From the NCBI RefSeq assembly GCF_001752365.1, contig NZ_MEIY01000001.1, forward strand, positions 2,986,820-3,050,819: DNA of 64,000 nucleotides, in the 5' to 3' direction. Made by a program: the position numbers and the translations under genes. Every line of letters starts with the position of its first letter. Position 1 is the stretch's first letter. The notes under the pieces were generated by a model, which was not told the origin of the DNA, searched no databases, and saw nothing but the letters and a program-made list of their open reading frames with translations. Shown here piece by piece: positions 8,056 to 16,213 of the stretch. This stretch comes from Marinobacter sp. X15-166B. Its GTDB lineage: Bacteria > Pseudomonadota > Gammaproteobacteria > Pseudomonadales > Oleiphilaceae.

Positions 8056-8315
8056 AAAAAACCGGCAATCTCCTTGCCACACTCCACCAGGTCGGCGGGG
8101 TCCATGTTGCGCACTTCGTGCTCGCTGATGCTGGGGTTGCTGATGCGGGGGATCAGCTTGGTGATGCTGTCTGCGTCCAGGTTCATCACTTCGGCCAGAC
8201 TCAGGCCGCGCAGCTCGCCGGACAGCGGCTTGCGCAGTGCGATCTTGTCGACTTTCTCGCCCTCGCGGGCGATTGGGGTGTCCAGTGTTACGGTTACGGT
8301 TACCGGCTTGCTCAT
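8031..8315 (-). CDS. E: Tail assembly chaperone E
   Basis: A 94-residue protein of the P2 gpE family (VTVTLDTPIAREGEKVDKIALRKP, then LRGLSLAEVMNLDADSITKLIPRIS). Tail chaperones of long-tailed phages are made in a short form and a frameshifted long form. This is the short form, ending at TAA 8031-8033. The heptamer T-TTT-TTG at codons 85-87 lies in the right phase for a -1 slip into E'. Confidence 0.9.
   Translation of the reverse strand: MSKPVTVTVTLDTPIAREGEKVDKIALRKPLSGELRGLSLAEVMNLDADSITKLIPRISNPSISEHEVRNMDPADLVECGKEIAGFLLQKQYKG
8055..8061 (-). promoter_or_regulatory. Programmed -1 ribosomal frameshift heptamer
   Basis: On the minus strand the sequence is T TTT TTG, in phase with the E reading frame (GGT TTT TTG). 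It is the same heptamer as in P2 E/E'. A slip here continues through E' without a stop to 7891. Confidence 0.85.
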
Positions 8316-8327
8316 CAGTCAGGGTCC

Positions 8328-8837
8328 TTATAGGCCTATGTTCTGGCGGTGTTGCTCCAGGCGATCAACGCCACGTACTTTCTCGATCATTCCGAGTACG
8401 TCGATCTCGACCACTTCTTCACCGTTAATGGTTAGCTTGTAGTAGCTGACGGTGGTGGTGATGCTTTGGGTGTTGTCGCTGCCAGACTCGGCGTCGCCCA
8501 TGGCGATTTCGCGGTGGCGCCCGCGCACGACGATTTCAACGGGTACGGTTTCGGCGGTGTCGTCACGCTGGTAGCTGCCGGCAAAGCGCAACATGTCTTT
8601 GTCCAGCTGGCTGGTGCCGAAGTTGTCGAAGATGCCCGGGATCAGCCCTGCAGGCGTCCACTGGAATTCCAGCTTCTCCATGCCCATGTCGATATCAACG
8701 GGCATGTTCATACCGCCACCGCGGTACTCTTCCATTTGCCGAACCAGCGGCGGCAATGTCAGCGAGGCGATTTGCCCCTGCCAGTTGTCGCCGTTGCCGA
8801 ACAGGTTGAAGTGCTTGAGCTTTTTAGGTAATGCCAT
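8328..8837 (-). CDS. FII: Major tail tube protein FII
   Basis: A 169-residue protein of the P2 gpFII family, which polymerises into the inner tail tube. Typical segments are MALPKKLKHFNLFGNGDNWQGQ, then LTLPPLVRQMEEYRGGGMN and MPVDIDMGMEKLEF. It lies 12 bases after the sheath gene and just before E, the conserved order. Length is close to P2 FII (172 aa). Confidence 0.94.
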   Translation of the reverse strand: MALPKKLKHFNLFGNGDNWQGQIASLTLPPLVRQMEEYRGGGMNMPVDIDMGMEKLEFQWTPAGLIPGIFDNFGTSQLDKDMLRFAGSYQRDDTAETVPVEIVVRGRHREIAMGDAESGSDNTQSITTTVSYYKLTINGEEVVEIDVLGMIEKVRGVDRLEQHRQNIGL

Positions 8838-8849
8838 GATTCATTGCTC

Positions 8850-10364
8850 CTATGCGTTGACACTTCTGGCGAAGTCGACCAGGTATTGGTCAGTGATGCG
8901 CTGACGCAGCATCAGGCTTTCCAGCGGTGGCACGGGCGTGTAGTCGTAATCGATGTACAGCTTGCCGGCCTTGAGGGTGTCTTTGGTGTTGATGTTTTCA
9001 TCGAACCAGGCCGTCGCGTCAATGATCAGGCCGAGGTTCTTCATCTCGCGGAACTTGGCGTTGATGCCTTCGATGATGTCTTTGGCCAGTGATGGGTGCA
9101 TGGGTTTGTCGACGGCCCACAGGTGCGCCTCGGCGATGGTGTCTGCCAGTATTTGCGCGGTGCGGGTGTAGTTCTCGAACTGGAACAGCGGGTCGGCACT
9201 GCAGGTGCGGGAGCCCCAAAAGCGGAAGCCTTCGCGCTGGATCAGCGTGGTGATGTCGTTGGCGTTGAGCAGCCCGGCGTCGGTGTTGGGGTCTTGCAGA
9301 TCCCAGTGCACGTCTTTATCAATGCCGGTAACGCCATTCACGGCCACGTTGGACAGGGTTTTGTGCCAGCCGACCTGTTGGTCGATCTTGGCGCGCATGC
9401 CCATGGCGCGTGCTACGGCGTGGGCCGTGTCGGCCGATGCGGTGTTGACGTTGAAGGAGACGAAGTCTGGCCAGATCAGCATCAGCTCACGGGCGCCAAA
9501 GCCGTTGCGGTACATGATGGCTTCTTCCAGGGTTTCACTGCCGTAGCAGCTGGCGTACGCAAAGGCGCGCAGCTTCTGGGCAATGCTGACCGTCTCAGCG
9601 GTGACGTTTTCGGTGTCCAGCCCTGGTACGCCGATAATGCGGGGCTTCACACCCAGATTCTGTTCAGCAGCCAGCAGCGCTTTCAGGCCGGTCTTTTTGC
9701 CCTGGGCGGTAACGGTGCCGATGACGTTGGCTTCGGTGGCTGGCTCGTCCACACCTTCGGCGACGCGCACCACCACTACCGGTGGGTTGGCCTGATCGGC
9801 AATGGCGTCAAGCGCGGCGGGCAGGGTTCCGGTGGTGCCTGCAGCGCCGATTGCATCCATCAGGTTGGTGACGAGCACGGGGGTATCTAGCGGGAAGGCT
9901 TCGTTTTCTCCGCCGGTCAAAGTCTGCCAGTCGGCTGCATTAACCAGGCCGGTGCCATCGTTGCCGGTGTCCAGCGCTACGGTGACAAGGGCGGCTGCTT
10001 CGGTCTTGGCTTCGACGGCGGTGATCACATCGCTTGCGGTGCTGGTGACCTCAGAGCTGACACCGGTGGCCAGGCTGACGGTGATGTCGTTGCCCGATAC
10101 GGAAACAGCCAGGGCCTCAGATACGGTACCGGGGTTTACATAACGTACGCGGATTTTGTTACCGGCAGTGCCGACGACTTTGGCGGTGAATACTACATCG
10201 CCGTTGCTGGCGATAGACCGCAGAGTTGCCTCAGCGGCTAAGCCGGCCGAGGCATCGGGAGCCGTGGCTACCAGCCCGATAACGGCGGTGGCAACGGTGC
10301 GGATGGTTCGGGTACCCTCGTTGATCTCGAGCACTCGAACGCCGTGGTGGTATTGGTCGGGCAT
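8850..10364 (-). CDS. FI: Tail sheath protein FI with an inserted domain
   Basis: The contractile sheath protein. Conserved parts include [20 protein letters not shown] at the start, [26 protein letters not shown] and the C-terminal [13 protein letters not shown]-type strand that links neighbouring subunits. It is 504 residues against 396 in P2. The extra length is an insertion at about residues 40-150, beta-rich, with [15 protein letters not shown] and a DWQTLTGG end. Comparable surface insertions occur in other phage sheaths. It heads the FI-FII-E-T-U-D operon, with a candidate activator dyad 78-95 bases upstream of its start. Confidence 0.92.
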   Translation of the reverse strand: MPDQYHHGVRVLEINEGTRTIRTVATAVIGLVATAPDASAGLAAEATLRSIASNGDVVFTAKVVGTAGNKIRVRYVNPGTVSEALAVSVSGNDITVSLATGVSSEVTSTASDVITAVEAKTEAAALVTVALDTGNDGTGLVNAADWQTLTGGENEAFPLDTPVLVTNLMDAIGAAGTTGTLPAALDAIADQANPPVVVVRVAEGVDEPATEANVIGTVTAQGKKTGLKALLAAEQNLGVKPRIIGVPGLDTENVTAETVSIAQKLRAFAYASCYGSETLEEAIMYRNGFGARELMLIWPDFVSFNVNTASADTAHAVARAMGMRAKIDQQVGWHKTLSNVAVNGVTGIDKDVHWDLQDPNTDAGLLNANDITTLIQREGFRFWGSRTCSADPLFQFENYTRTAQILADTIAEAHLWAVDKPMHPSLAKDIIEGINAKFREMKNLGLIIDATAWFDENINTKDTLKAGKLYIDYDYTPVPPLESLMLRQRITDQYLVDFARSVNA

Positions 10365-10441
10365 GACGCCTCCTGGTCATCTGTATGGCAGTGGTTAACT
10401 GCCATGATGAACGCTGGGCGCAGGGGTGCCAGATTTTCAGT

Positions 10442-10462
10442 TTGTGGGGTGGCGCGAAACAA
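10442..10462 (-). promoter_or_regulatory. Late-promoter activator dyad upstream of FI
   Basis: TTGT-N13-ACAA on either strand, centred about 88 bases before the FI start codon. The same dyad occurs before V and between O and P. P2 Ogr sites are short TGT..ACA dyads centred near -55, which would place the FI start point near 10397. Confidence 0.7.
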
Positions 10463-10465
10463 ATA

Positions 10466-10483
10466 CGGGCGCGATAGAGCCCG
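10466..10483 (-). other. GC hairpin just downstream of the Mtd-like gene
   Basis: CGGGC and GCCCG pair around an 8-base loop, starting 13 bases after the stop of the lectin-type gene on the minus strand and followed by a T-rich run. It could be a weak terminator. In known diversity-generating systems a hairpin close after the variable region promotes homing, so it is recorded with that alternative. Confidence 0.45.
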
Positions 10484-10495
10484 GTCCGTAATAGA

Positions 10496-11515
10496 TCACA
10501 GAGAATCGCAGACGCCACGCAGGCCAACATACGCGCTCACATCCCACGGAACGCTGTTCAGGGCCACGCTGCGGGAGCCGGCCTCGCCGGCGTCGTACCA
10601 GCCGGCGCCGAATAATGCAGTGCGGAATTGGCCGCCGTACCACTGGCCGTGGTTGTTGGCGCCGTCCTTGCCGGTATTGAGATCATCTTTCCAGCCTACT
10701 CCGGTGTCTCGGTCGTAAAAAAGAGAGCTTTGCTGATAAAGGTTGCCGCTGGGCTGGTCCACGTTCAGGCAGCTGACGCACTCAAAGCCATAGCCCGCGT
10801 GGCCGCCCGTGCTTTGCCTTCCGCTGGCACCGGTAGTGCCCTGCGGCACGCCATAGGCGAACATCATAAACTCGCTGTAATCCGGAAGTCGCTTACCAGC
10901 ATTGCGAACCAAACGGCTGTAATCCAGTCGGGAATAGCCTTCTGTTCCGGTTAGCGGTGTGGCGTTATGCACTGATATGGGCACGGTATTTGGCCAGGGC
11001 GTGCTGTCTTCAGATGCCAAGTAGATATCTACCCACAGCTGCCCTGGGATCACTTCTACCATGCCGCTGGGGTCGCATTTTGGGCGGTGTTTCAGATCCC
11101 AGCAGCTGTTCGGAATGATCTGAGTCGGCAACGCGGCGGCGGCGTTGTAGGCGTCGGCCAACGGGCGCACTTTACCGAAATGGAAGCCCCCGATTTTGCG
11201 GCTGTTGTCGGCGGTGTAGCCGGTAGGGACGGTGCTGTTTTTGGATGCGATCCATTGCGCGATGCCGCTGGCATCCTGCACTGCGTAGATGTACACGTCG
11301 TCGCCCAGGGCCAGACTAGCAAAACTGCCATCGCTGTTGGTCACGGGGTCCCAGTTGCCGGTGTTTTCCAGCAGGTAGCCCTTGCTGTTGCCGCCGATGT
11401 TGACCATGCCTTCGGGCAGGTTCAGGGTGTCGCCGGTGCCTTTTTCAATGCGCCCGAAGATACTGACAAATCCGGCTGCCATCGCCGGAATGATGATGCG
11501 ATCGCCAGTGGCCAT
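10496..11515 (-). CDS. Mtd-like receptor-binding protein with C-type-lectin variable fold
   Basis: A 339-residue tail-tip protein that resembles Bordetella phage Mtd (major tropism determinant). Residues 100-200 hold NSCWDLKHRP and GQLWVDIYLAS, as in Mtd-type lectin domains. The C-terminus (FRTALFGAGW, then EAGSRS, then VGLRGVCDSL) follows the scaffold of diversity-generating-retroelement target proteins, with differences at the positions that vary in Mtd. It sits where P2 has the end of the tail-fibre genes. No reverse transcriptase or template repeat is seen in the window, so it may be an orphan target or a fixed receptor-binding protein. Fold and role are well supported; present-day diversification is not. 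Confidence 0.8.
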   Translation of the reverse strand: MATGDRIIIPAMAAGFVSIFGRIEKGTGDTLNLPEGMVNIGGNSKGYLLENTGNWDPVTNSDGSFASLALGDDVYIYAVQDASGIAQWIASKNSTVPTGYTADNSRKIGGFHFGKVRPLADAYNAAAALPTQIIPNSCWDLKHRPKCDPSGMVEVIPGQLWVDIYLASEDSTPWPNTVPISVHNATPLTGTEGYSRLDYSRLVRNAGKRLPDYSEFMMFAYGVPQGTTGASGRQSTGGHAGYGFECVSCLNVDQPSGNLYQQSSLFYDRDTGVGWKDDLNTGKDGANNHGQWYGGQFRTALFGAGWYDAGEAGSRSVALNSVPWDVSAYVGLRGVCDSL

Positions 11516-11850
11516 TATCGCGCTCCTTCAATGGTGTCGATGAGTTGCTGCACTTCGGCTTGGGTAAAGCCGAGCTGGTGGATACGTGCCGTGGGGTTAT
11601 CCTCGAGGACGAACTGCTCGCGCGCTCCGTCGTCGGTGGTCAGCACGCGGTATTGCGGCTCGTTGCCGGATGGTTGCTCGTTTTCAGCCAGTGTGCGGTC
11701 AAATACGTAACGGCTGGTGTTGTCGCGCAGGCCGCGCAGGAACGCCAGACCGCGCTGAACGTTTTCTTCCGTGGCCCACTTTGAGCCCATATAACCCGCC
11801 AGATATTCCACATCGGCGCGGGTTTTGATGATTTTGGGGTAGCCGTACAT
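11515..11850 (-). CDS. Hypothetical tail-fibre-region protein, 111 aa
   Basis: A 111-residue soluble protein between the tail fibre H and the Mtd-like protein, overlapping each by one base. It begins MYGYPKIIKTRADVEYL and contains GLAFLRGLRDNTSRYVFDR and a C-terminal FTQAEVQQLIDTIEGAR helix. I do not recognise the family. From position, where P2 has the fibre chaperone G, an assembly or adaptor role for the receptor-binding protein is possible. Confidence 0.6.
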   Translation of the reverse strand: MYGYPKIIKTRADVEYLAGYMGSKWATEENVQRGLAFLRGLRDNTSRYVFDRTLAENEQPSGNEPQYRVLTTDDGAREQFVLEDNPTARIHQLGFTQAEVQQLIDTIEGAR

Positions 11851-12560
11851 CAGATTTCCTCCAGGGCCGGAGAGCCGTTAACAATGACGAGTTTGTGAGA
11901 GGTGATCGGCAGGCGCGCATCCAGGGCCTGTTTGACCCCTTTCGGCGTAGCGGCTCGATCGGCCCGCTCGCCGGCCAGATGCTCGGTCTGGTCTGCAAAT
12001 TCGACCATGCCCTGGGCGGTAGTCGTCGCCGCTGGGTGTGCGCGGCCTTCTTCGTGATTCTGCAAAGATTGGGCAGCACTGTCGCCCACGGATTGCGCAA
12101 GATTATCGGCATAGCCCCGCGTGGCCAAAACCACTGTTGGGTCAACTTTTAAGGTGACGGCGGCGGTATCTGACACTTCCATCACAAAGCGGATGGTTTG
12201 AGTGCGGCTGGAGCCTTCTGTCAGCAGGGGTTTGTAGGTTTCGGGGTAATTGCCGTAGCCAATCAGGTCGCCATCGGCGTCAATCACGCCTATTTCACGG
12301 ATCGTCCAGCCGCCAACGTCCGGTGGCAGCACCTGTTCAACCACGATCCAGTTGGGGTTCTGGGCATCAACTTCGCTCCGGTTGATGGGCGCGCGCCGTA
12401 CTTCGTTGACCAGGGCGGTGCGGTCAGAGGTCGGCGCTGGCAGGGTGCCATTGCCATCACCTACGGCTAATTGGGCGATAATGACGGTTTGTCCCAGTGC
12501 AATTGCGTTTGCCAACTTGGCCTGGCCAATGTCGGTCAGTAGGGTGTAAAAACTTGCCAT
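11850..12560 (-). CDS. H: Short tail fibre protein H
   Basis: A 236-residue tail-fibre protein. Residues 1-150 are the conserved N-terminal attachment domain of P2 gpH-like fibres (FYTLLTDIGQAKLANAIALG, then VGDGNGTLPAP and GWTIREIGVIDADGDLI). The rest is a short repeat-type region (AQGMVEFADQTEHLAGERADRAATPKGV). P2 gpH is 669 residues, so the distal receptor-binding part is missing. That job has probably passed to the Mtd-like protein two genes downstream. Confidence 0.85.
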   Translation of the reverse strand: MASFYTLLTDIGQAKLANAIALGQTVIIAQLAVGDGNGTLPAPTSDRTALVNEVRRAPINRSEVDAQNPNWIVVEQVLPPDVGGWTIREIGVIDADGDLIGYGNYPETYKPLLTEGSSRTQTIRFVMEVSDTAAVTLKVDPTVVLATRGYADNLAQSVGDSAAQSLQNHEEGRAHPAATTTAQGMVEFADQTEHLAGERADRAATPKGVKQALDARLPITSHKLVIVNGSPALEEI

Positions 12561-12568
12561 GCATGCTC

Positions 12569-13195
12569 CTATTGCGGGTAGACGGTCGCTAAATCAGTGC
12601 TATCGGTTGCCATGCCAATAAAAAACGGTCCGGTGGCTGACATAATCCCAGGCTGGTAGGGCATCACATCGGTAACGTCGCCGTCATAACAGGCCATTCC
12701 GGCGTAAAACACCCCAGAGCTCTCGCCCACCAGGTCCAGTCCGGTGATGTGGCGGCTGACAGGTTTGGCGTCGTCGATCAGCCGCTCCAATTCCTGGTAC
12801 ATAGCGTCGGTGATGCCGATATCGAGAACGCCGATCTTGAGAGCGAAGGTACCCGGGGTGCCCATGGGCGTTGTTTGCCACCATTCGTTAACTTCCAACA
12901 GGTAACCAAGGGGCTCGACTACGCGGCGCAGGGCGCTGATTGTTCCTTTCTTCCTGTGCACGTAGAACGATGTCGCAATAACTTCGCGCTTGGCTTTGTC
13001 TGTCCACGCCGGGTCCCATCTATCTACACTGAACGCCCAGGCCAAATAGGGCAGCAGTAACGCCGGGCATGTGTAGGGGTTCCAAAGCGTTTGCAGGGAA
13101 ACAGGCACTCGCTGAATTTCCGCCAGGGCTTCTGCGGCAGCTCGCTCCAAGGGGGTGGTGTTATTGGGGAGCAGCGGCGCTCTATCGTTACTCAT
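12569..13195 (-). CDS. I: Baseplate protein I
   Basis: A 208-residue protein of the P2 gpI family, which forms the baseplate wedge and anchors fibres. Typical are LLPNNTTPLERAAAEAL near the start, LLPYLAWAFSVDRWD, and HRKKGTISALRRVVEPLG. It overlaps J by eight bases and precedes H, the conserved order. Confidence 0.92.
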   Translation of the reverse strand: MSNDRAPLLPNNTTPLERAAAEALAEIQRVPVSLQTLWNPYTCPALLLPYLAWAFSVDRWDPAWTDKAKREVIATSFYVHRKKGTISALRRVVEPLGYLLEVNEWWQTTPMGTPGTFALKIGVLDIGITDAMYQELERLIDDAKPVSRHITGLDLVGESSGVFYAGMACYDGDVTDVMPYQPGIMSATGPFFIGMATDSTDLATVYPQ

Positions 13196-14099
13196 CGCTG
13201 CCGCCGATAACGGCCGTGGCGGCGGTGCAATAGGCGGCCTCCGTTTCAGACAGAATCACGTCGGCTACCGGTTGCGCCAGCTCCACGCGCTGAACGCCTT
13301 CAACGTGCAACGCTGCATGGATCGCAGAGATACGAATGTCCCGGCCGATCCGGCGTTGCGTGCCGATGTATTGCTGCAGAGATGCCTGGGCGGCCTGAAG
13401 AATCGGTTCCTGAGCCGGGCCCGGGTAGACATACAGAGTTGCGTCTACCTGATAATTGACGATGGTTACTGATTGCACCGTGAGGCGGTCACCCACCGGC
13501 CGTGTATCTTCGCCGGAAAGCGCCGCCTCTACCTGGTCGATAATGTCTTGACTGGCTGTTCCATCGCCTTCACTGGATAGCAATGTGACGGTTACATGCG
13601 CGGGGGAAGGGCTGGTCGCTTTTGCGTCGGATACGCGACCGTCTGCTGACAGCGCTTGGTATTCATAGGCTCCGCGGGGGCCGGCAACGCTCAGTCCCTC
13701 CCAAGCCTGCTGGGCGCGCAAGCGCATATCGTCATCGGATTCGTAAGTAGGTGGTACCGGTGGCGTGGCATTCATGTCGCCCTGGTCAATCACAAGGCGC
13801 TCGACATCGAAGTTGGCCGCCAGGTTGTCCAGGTCTTCATCGCTGGAATAGGCCAGCATGACGGCCTTCGCGGCTTCGTTAACGCGCTGGCGCCATTGGA
13901 TCTCCCGGTAGGCGTTCTCCTGAAGGAGCTTGGTCAGCGGCTCGCTCTCAATCTGCAGCGTGGCCTCGACTTCTGGGCGCTCTTTGTCGCTGAGCAGCGC
14001 TAACAGCGCTTGTTTTCGCTCTTCCAGGATAGTTTCGAAATCGAGTGTTTCAACGAGTTTCGGGGCCGGTAGTTGGGCAAGATTGATAGTTCCAGTCAT
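13188..14099 (-). CDS. J: Baseplate wedge protein J
   Basis: A 303-residue protein of the P2 gpJ family. It shows the early LPAPKLVETLDFETILEERK, the NAAAKAVMLAYSSDEDLDNLAA-like segment and the domain with PPTYESDDDMRLRAQQAWEGLS and GPRGAYEYQALSADGRVSDA. It starts one base into the end of W. Length is the same as P2 J (302). Confidence 0.93.
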   Translation of the reverse strand: MTGTINLAQLPAPKLVETLDFETILEERKQALLALLSDKERPEVEATLQIESEPLTKLLQENAYREIQWRQRVNEAAKAVMLAYSSDEDLDNLAANFDVERLVIDQGDMNATPPVPPTYESDDDMRLRAQQAWEGLSVAGPRGAYEYQALSADGRVSDAKATSPSPAHVTVTLLSSEGDGTASQDIIDQVEAALSGEDTRPVGDRLTVQSVTIVNYQVDATLYVYPGPAQEPILQAAQASLQQYIGTQRRIGRDIRISAIHAALHVEGVQRVELAQPVADVILSETEAAYCTAATAVIGGSDE

Positions 14100-14461
14100 C
14101 AGATCGCGCCTCCATTACTGATCGAAACAGCGATGCGCTGGGCCGTTGCTGTCGTTCCGCTGACGTGTACAACGTCCATTTCCAATAAGGCGGTACCGGG
14201 TTTATCCGAATTCACCAGCTTAACGATGCGTTCCAGGCGGATCCGCGGCTCCCATTCATTGATGGCAACCACTACAGCAGAGTAGGCGCGCAACAAAGTA
14301 GCGCCGTTCAAGGGCTGGTCGATCAGCGAGGGGAGCAGGGACCCGTATTCACGGCGCATGACCCGGCTACCTAACGGCGTGGTGAGAATGTCGGTGATGC
14401 TCTGCTTGATATGGTCCATGCCGGTGAGAGCTTTACCGGTGGAGACGTTCATTCCTGACAT
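14099..14461 (-). CDS. W: Baseplate protein W (gp25-like)
   Basis: A 120-residue protein of the gpW/T4 gp25 family of baseplate wedges. The DHIKQSITDILTTPLGSRVMRREYGS segment is diagnostic, including the EPR-type motif seen here as WEPRIRLERI. It is followed directly by J. Confidence 0.93.
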   Translation of the reverse strand: MSGMNVSTGKALTGMDHIKQSITDILTTPLGSRVMRREYGSLLPSLIDQPLNGATLLRAYSAVVVAINEWEPRIRLERIVKLVNSDKPGTALLEMDVVHVSGTTATAQRIAVSISNGGAI

Positions 14462-14468
14462 AAGATCC

Positions 14469-14666
14469 TCACGTTACCGGCCATGTGCCAGCGCTACTGC
14501 CACCTGATACGTTGGTGGTCGCATTGGCTTGAATTTCATCCACAACCGCATTGGCGATCGCCTCGGCCATTCGCTCAACCCAGCTGTGCTTGCCAGCGGG
14601 CTCAGCGCCCAGGGCTGTCATCTCCGATACGATTCGGCCTTTCAGTGCCGACTTGCTCAGTGCCAT
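14469..14666 (-). CDS. Small hypothetical protein between V and W
   Basis: A 65-residue protein, MALSKSALKGRIVSEMTALG, with a helical N-terminal half and a Gly/Ser-rich tail. It lies 3 bases after V and 7 before W in the same direction. A similar small gene is not part of P2's own V-W pair. The function is unknown; by position it may be a minor baseplate or chaperone protein. Confidence 0.6.
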   Translation of the reverse strand: MALSKSALKGRIVSEMTALGAEPAGKHSWVERMAEAIANAVVDEIQANATTNVSGGSSAGTWPVT

Positions 14667-14669
14667 GGT

Positions 14670-15230
14670 TTATTTCCCCGCGGTTACAGTGGCAGAACCG
14701 TCGCTGTGAGGGGTTCCGGTGAAGTGGCAGATGTGCGCCATGGTGACCACGCCCATTCCGTCGTTGTGGTGGATCTTTGTCGCGTTGACCTTGCAGGTGC
14801 CTGCAACGGCCGTGACCGCATCGCCGCCGACGTTGATGGTGGCGTCGCCGGTGATGTTGATGTTGACCTTGTCGACGAAGCTGGCGACCAGTTCTTTTTT
14901 AACGTGGTCGTAAGCGATCTCGGTGCCGTCCGGGTACACCCGTTTGTGCTCGTCTTCGCTTTCAGAGGGTGCGTTCTGGGTGAACAGGCCGGTGAGGATC
15001 ACAGCCTGGGCCAAATCGCCGGCCGGCGAAAACAGAATGACCTGCTCGCCGACGGTGGGCGGGCTCCACTCAACCGTGGTGCCCGCGCGGGGGCTTATCC
15101 AGGGCTGCCATCCAGTCAGGTTGTCGCCGGCCTGGACTCTGGCGCGGGCGCGAACCGTGTCCACCTCGGCGATGGTGCCGATGCGAATCAGGTTGTTGAG
15201 CGAGCGAAAAGCTTCAGAGAGTGTGTTCAT
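14670..15230 (-). CDS. V: Baseplate spike protein V
   Basis: The membrane-piercing spike of P2 type, 186 residues from MNTLSEAFRSLNNLIRIG. I choose this ATG, which matches the start of P2 V, although a GTG two codons upstream is also open. After an OB-fold region (VGEQVILFSPAGDLAQAVIL) comes a repetitive beta-helix stretch (VNINITGDATINVGGDAV). The end has an HICHFTGTPHSDGSATV motif; the His-X-X-His/His-X-His pattern at spike tips binds iron. It heads the V-W-J-I-H operon, preceded by the TTGT-N13-ACAA dyad. Confidence 0.92.
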   Translation of the reverse strand: MNTLSEAFRSLNNLIRIGTIAEVDTVRARARVQAGDNLTGWQPWISPRAGTTVEWSPPTVGEQVILFSPAGDLAQAVILTGLFTQNAPSESEDEHKRVYPDGTEIAYDHVKKELVASFVDKVNINITGDATINVGGDAVTAVAGTCKVNATKIHHNDGMGVVTMAHICHFTGTPHSDGSATVTAGK

Positions 15231-15276
15231 GCCCACAGTTTGGGCGCTAGCGCGCGCGCAGGTGAAGCGCGCGGGG

Positions 15277-15297
15277 TTGTCTGGCTGGTCGGTACAA
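15277..15297 (-). promoter_or_regulatory. Late-promoter activator dyad upstream of V
   Basis: TTGT-N13-ACAA, centred about 57 bases before the V start. It matches the dyads before FI and between O and P in both arms and spacer length. If the start point is about 55 bases from the centre, the V message would have almost no leader. Confidence 0.7.
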
Positions 15298-15303
15298 AAT
15301 CGC

Positions 15304-15759
15304 CTACAGGGTTACGTGCTCCAGGACTTTGTCGGCGATCATGTCCAGGTCTTCGCGGCTGATGCCCAGCAAGCGCCGCTGGGGGTAGTCATAATCCGGG
15401 CCATCTCGGTCTACTCTTGCGCGCAAGCCGTGATGGTGGATGGCGGCGATTCTTCCGGCGATGCCGACGAACGACAGGCCGGCCACGTCTGGCGTGGTTC
15501 GGATCTTCAGGTGCTTGGCGGTGCGGATTTTGGTGAACATCGCTTTTTTGCGGATGCCGCCGCTTTTGCCCCTGAGCTTTCTTGCTTTTCTGGGTTGCCA
15601 CTTCTGGCCGTCCGGGCTCTCCTGTTTTTTCATCCTCTCCTGGTTAGACTTTCGCAAGTCCCTGGATATGGATTTCATCAGGTTGCGGCGTTCGTAGGGC
15701 TCCATTTTTTTCAGCAGGGGCTCTACCCAGCCGGCCAGCACGTCGATGTCGTCAGTCAT
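15304..15759 (-). CDS. S: Tail completion protein S
   Basis: A 151-residue protein of the gpS/virion morphogenesis family, needed to finish tails before joining heads. The basic centre with SPDGQKWQPRKARK and the IHHHGLRARVDRDGPDYDYPQRRLLG segment are typical. It overlaps R by eight bases. Confidence 0.9.
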   Translation of the reverse strand: MTDDIDVLAGWVEPLLKKMEPYERRNLMKSISRDLRKSNQERMKKQESPDGQKWQPRKARKLRGKSGGIRKKAMFTKIRTAKHLKIRTTPDVAGLSFVGIAGRIAAIHHHGLRARVDRDGPDYDYPQRRLLGISREDLDMIADKVLEHVTL

Positions 15760-16213
15760 CGGATTCTACGCCGTCATAAAAGCCATGCAGGTCCATGATG
15801 ATTTCCCATTCGGTGGCGTCCATTTCCATCGGCGGCTTGGGTAGTACGTGCTCGATGTCCAGACCGTCGGCGGTGGCTGTAACGATTACCCGCTCGGTGA
15901 TGTTGACGGTGATGGCAATGTCGTAGCTGTTGTTGTTCAGCAGCTCGGCTTCAAAGCGCACAGTGTTCATCGGGTCGAGCCCCGGCTCGCGCACCTTGAG
16001 CCATGACAAGACGGGTATCACGATGTCGTCAACCGATCCGGCGTAGTCGGTGACGATGAGCTGAATCGGGATTGCGTAGGAGTGGCTCAGGTTGGGGCCC
16101 TGCCAGAACTCAATGTTGCCATCTTCGATAAAGGTCAACAGCTTGTCCGGATTGCGCTTCAGCTTGGGCACGTTGGCCAGCACGTGCCGGCGTAAGTCTT
16201 CCAGCTTTCTCAT
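15752..16213 (-). CDS. R: Tail completion protein R
   Basis: A 153-residue protein of the P2 gpR family, starting MRKLEDLRRHVLANVPKLKRNPDKL. I use the ATG at 16213, whose ATGA overlaps the upstream Rz1 stop, rather than the longer open frame. Typical late segments are IPIQLIVTDYAGSVDDIVIPVLSWL and EFWQGPNLS. It works with S in tail completion. Confidence 0.9.
   Translation of the reverse strand: MRKLEDLRRHVLANVPKLKRNPDKLLTFIEDGNIEFWQGPNLSHSYAIPIQLIVTDYAGSVDDIVIPVLSWLKVREPGLDPMNTVRFEAELLNNNSYDIAITVNITERVIVTATADGLDIEHVLPKPPMEMDATEWEIIMDLHGFYDGVESDD

Noticed and set aside
10365-10495. A template repeat or reverse transcriptase of a diversity-generating retroelement
   Set aside because: The gap is only 131 bases, holds the FI promoter region, and no RT motif protein is found anywhere in the window.
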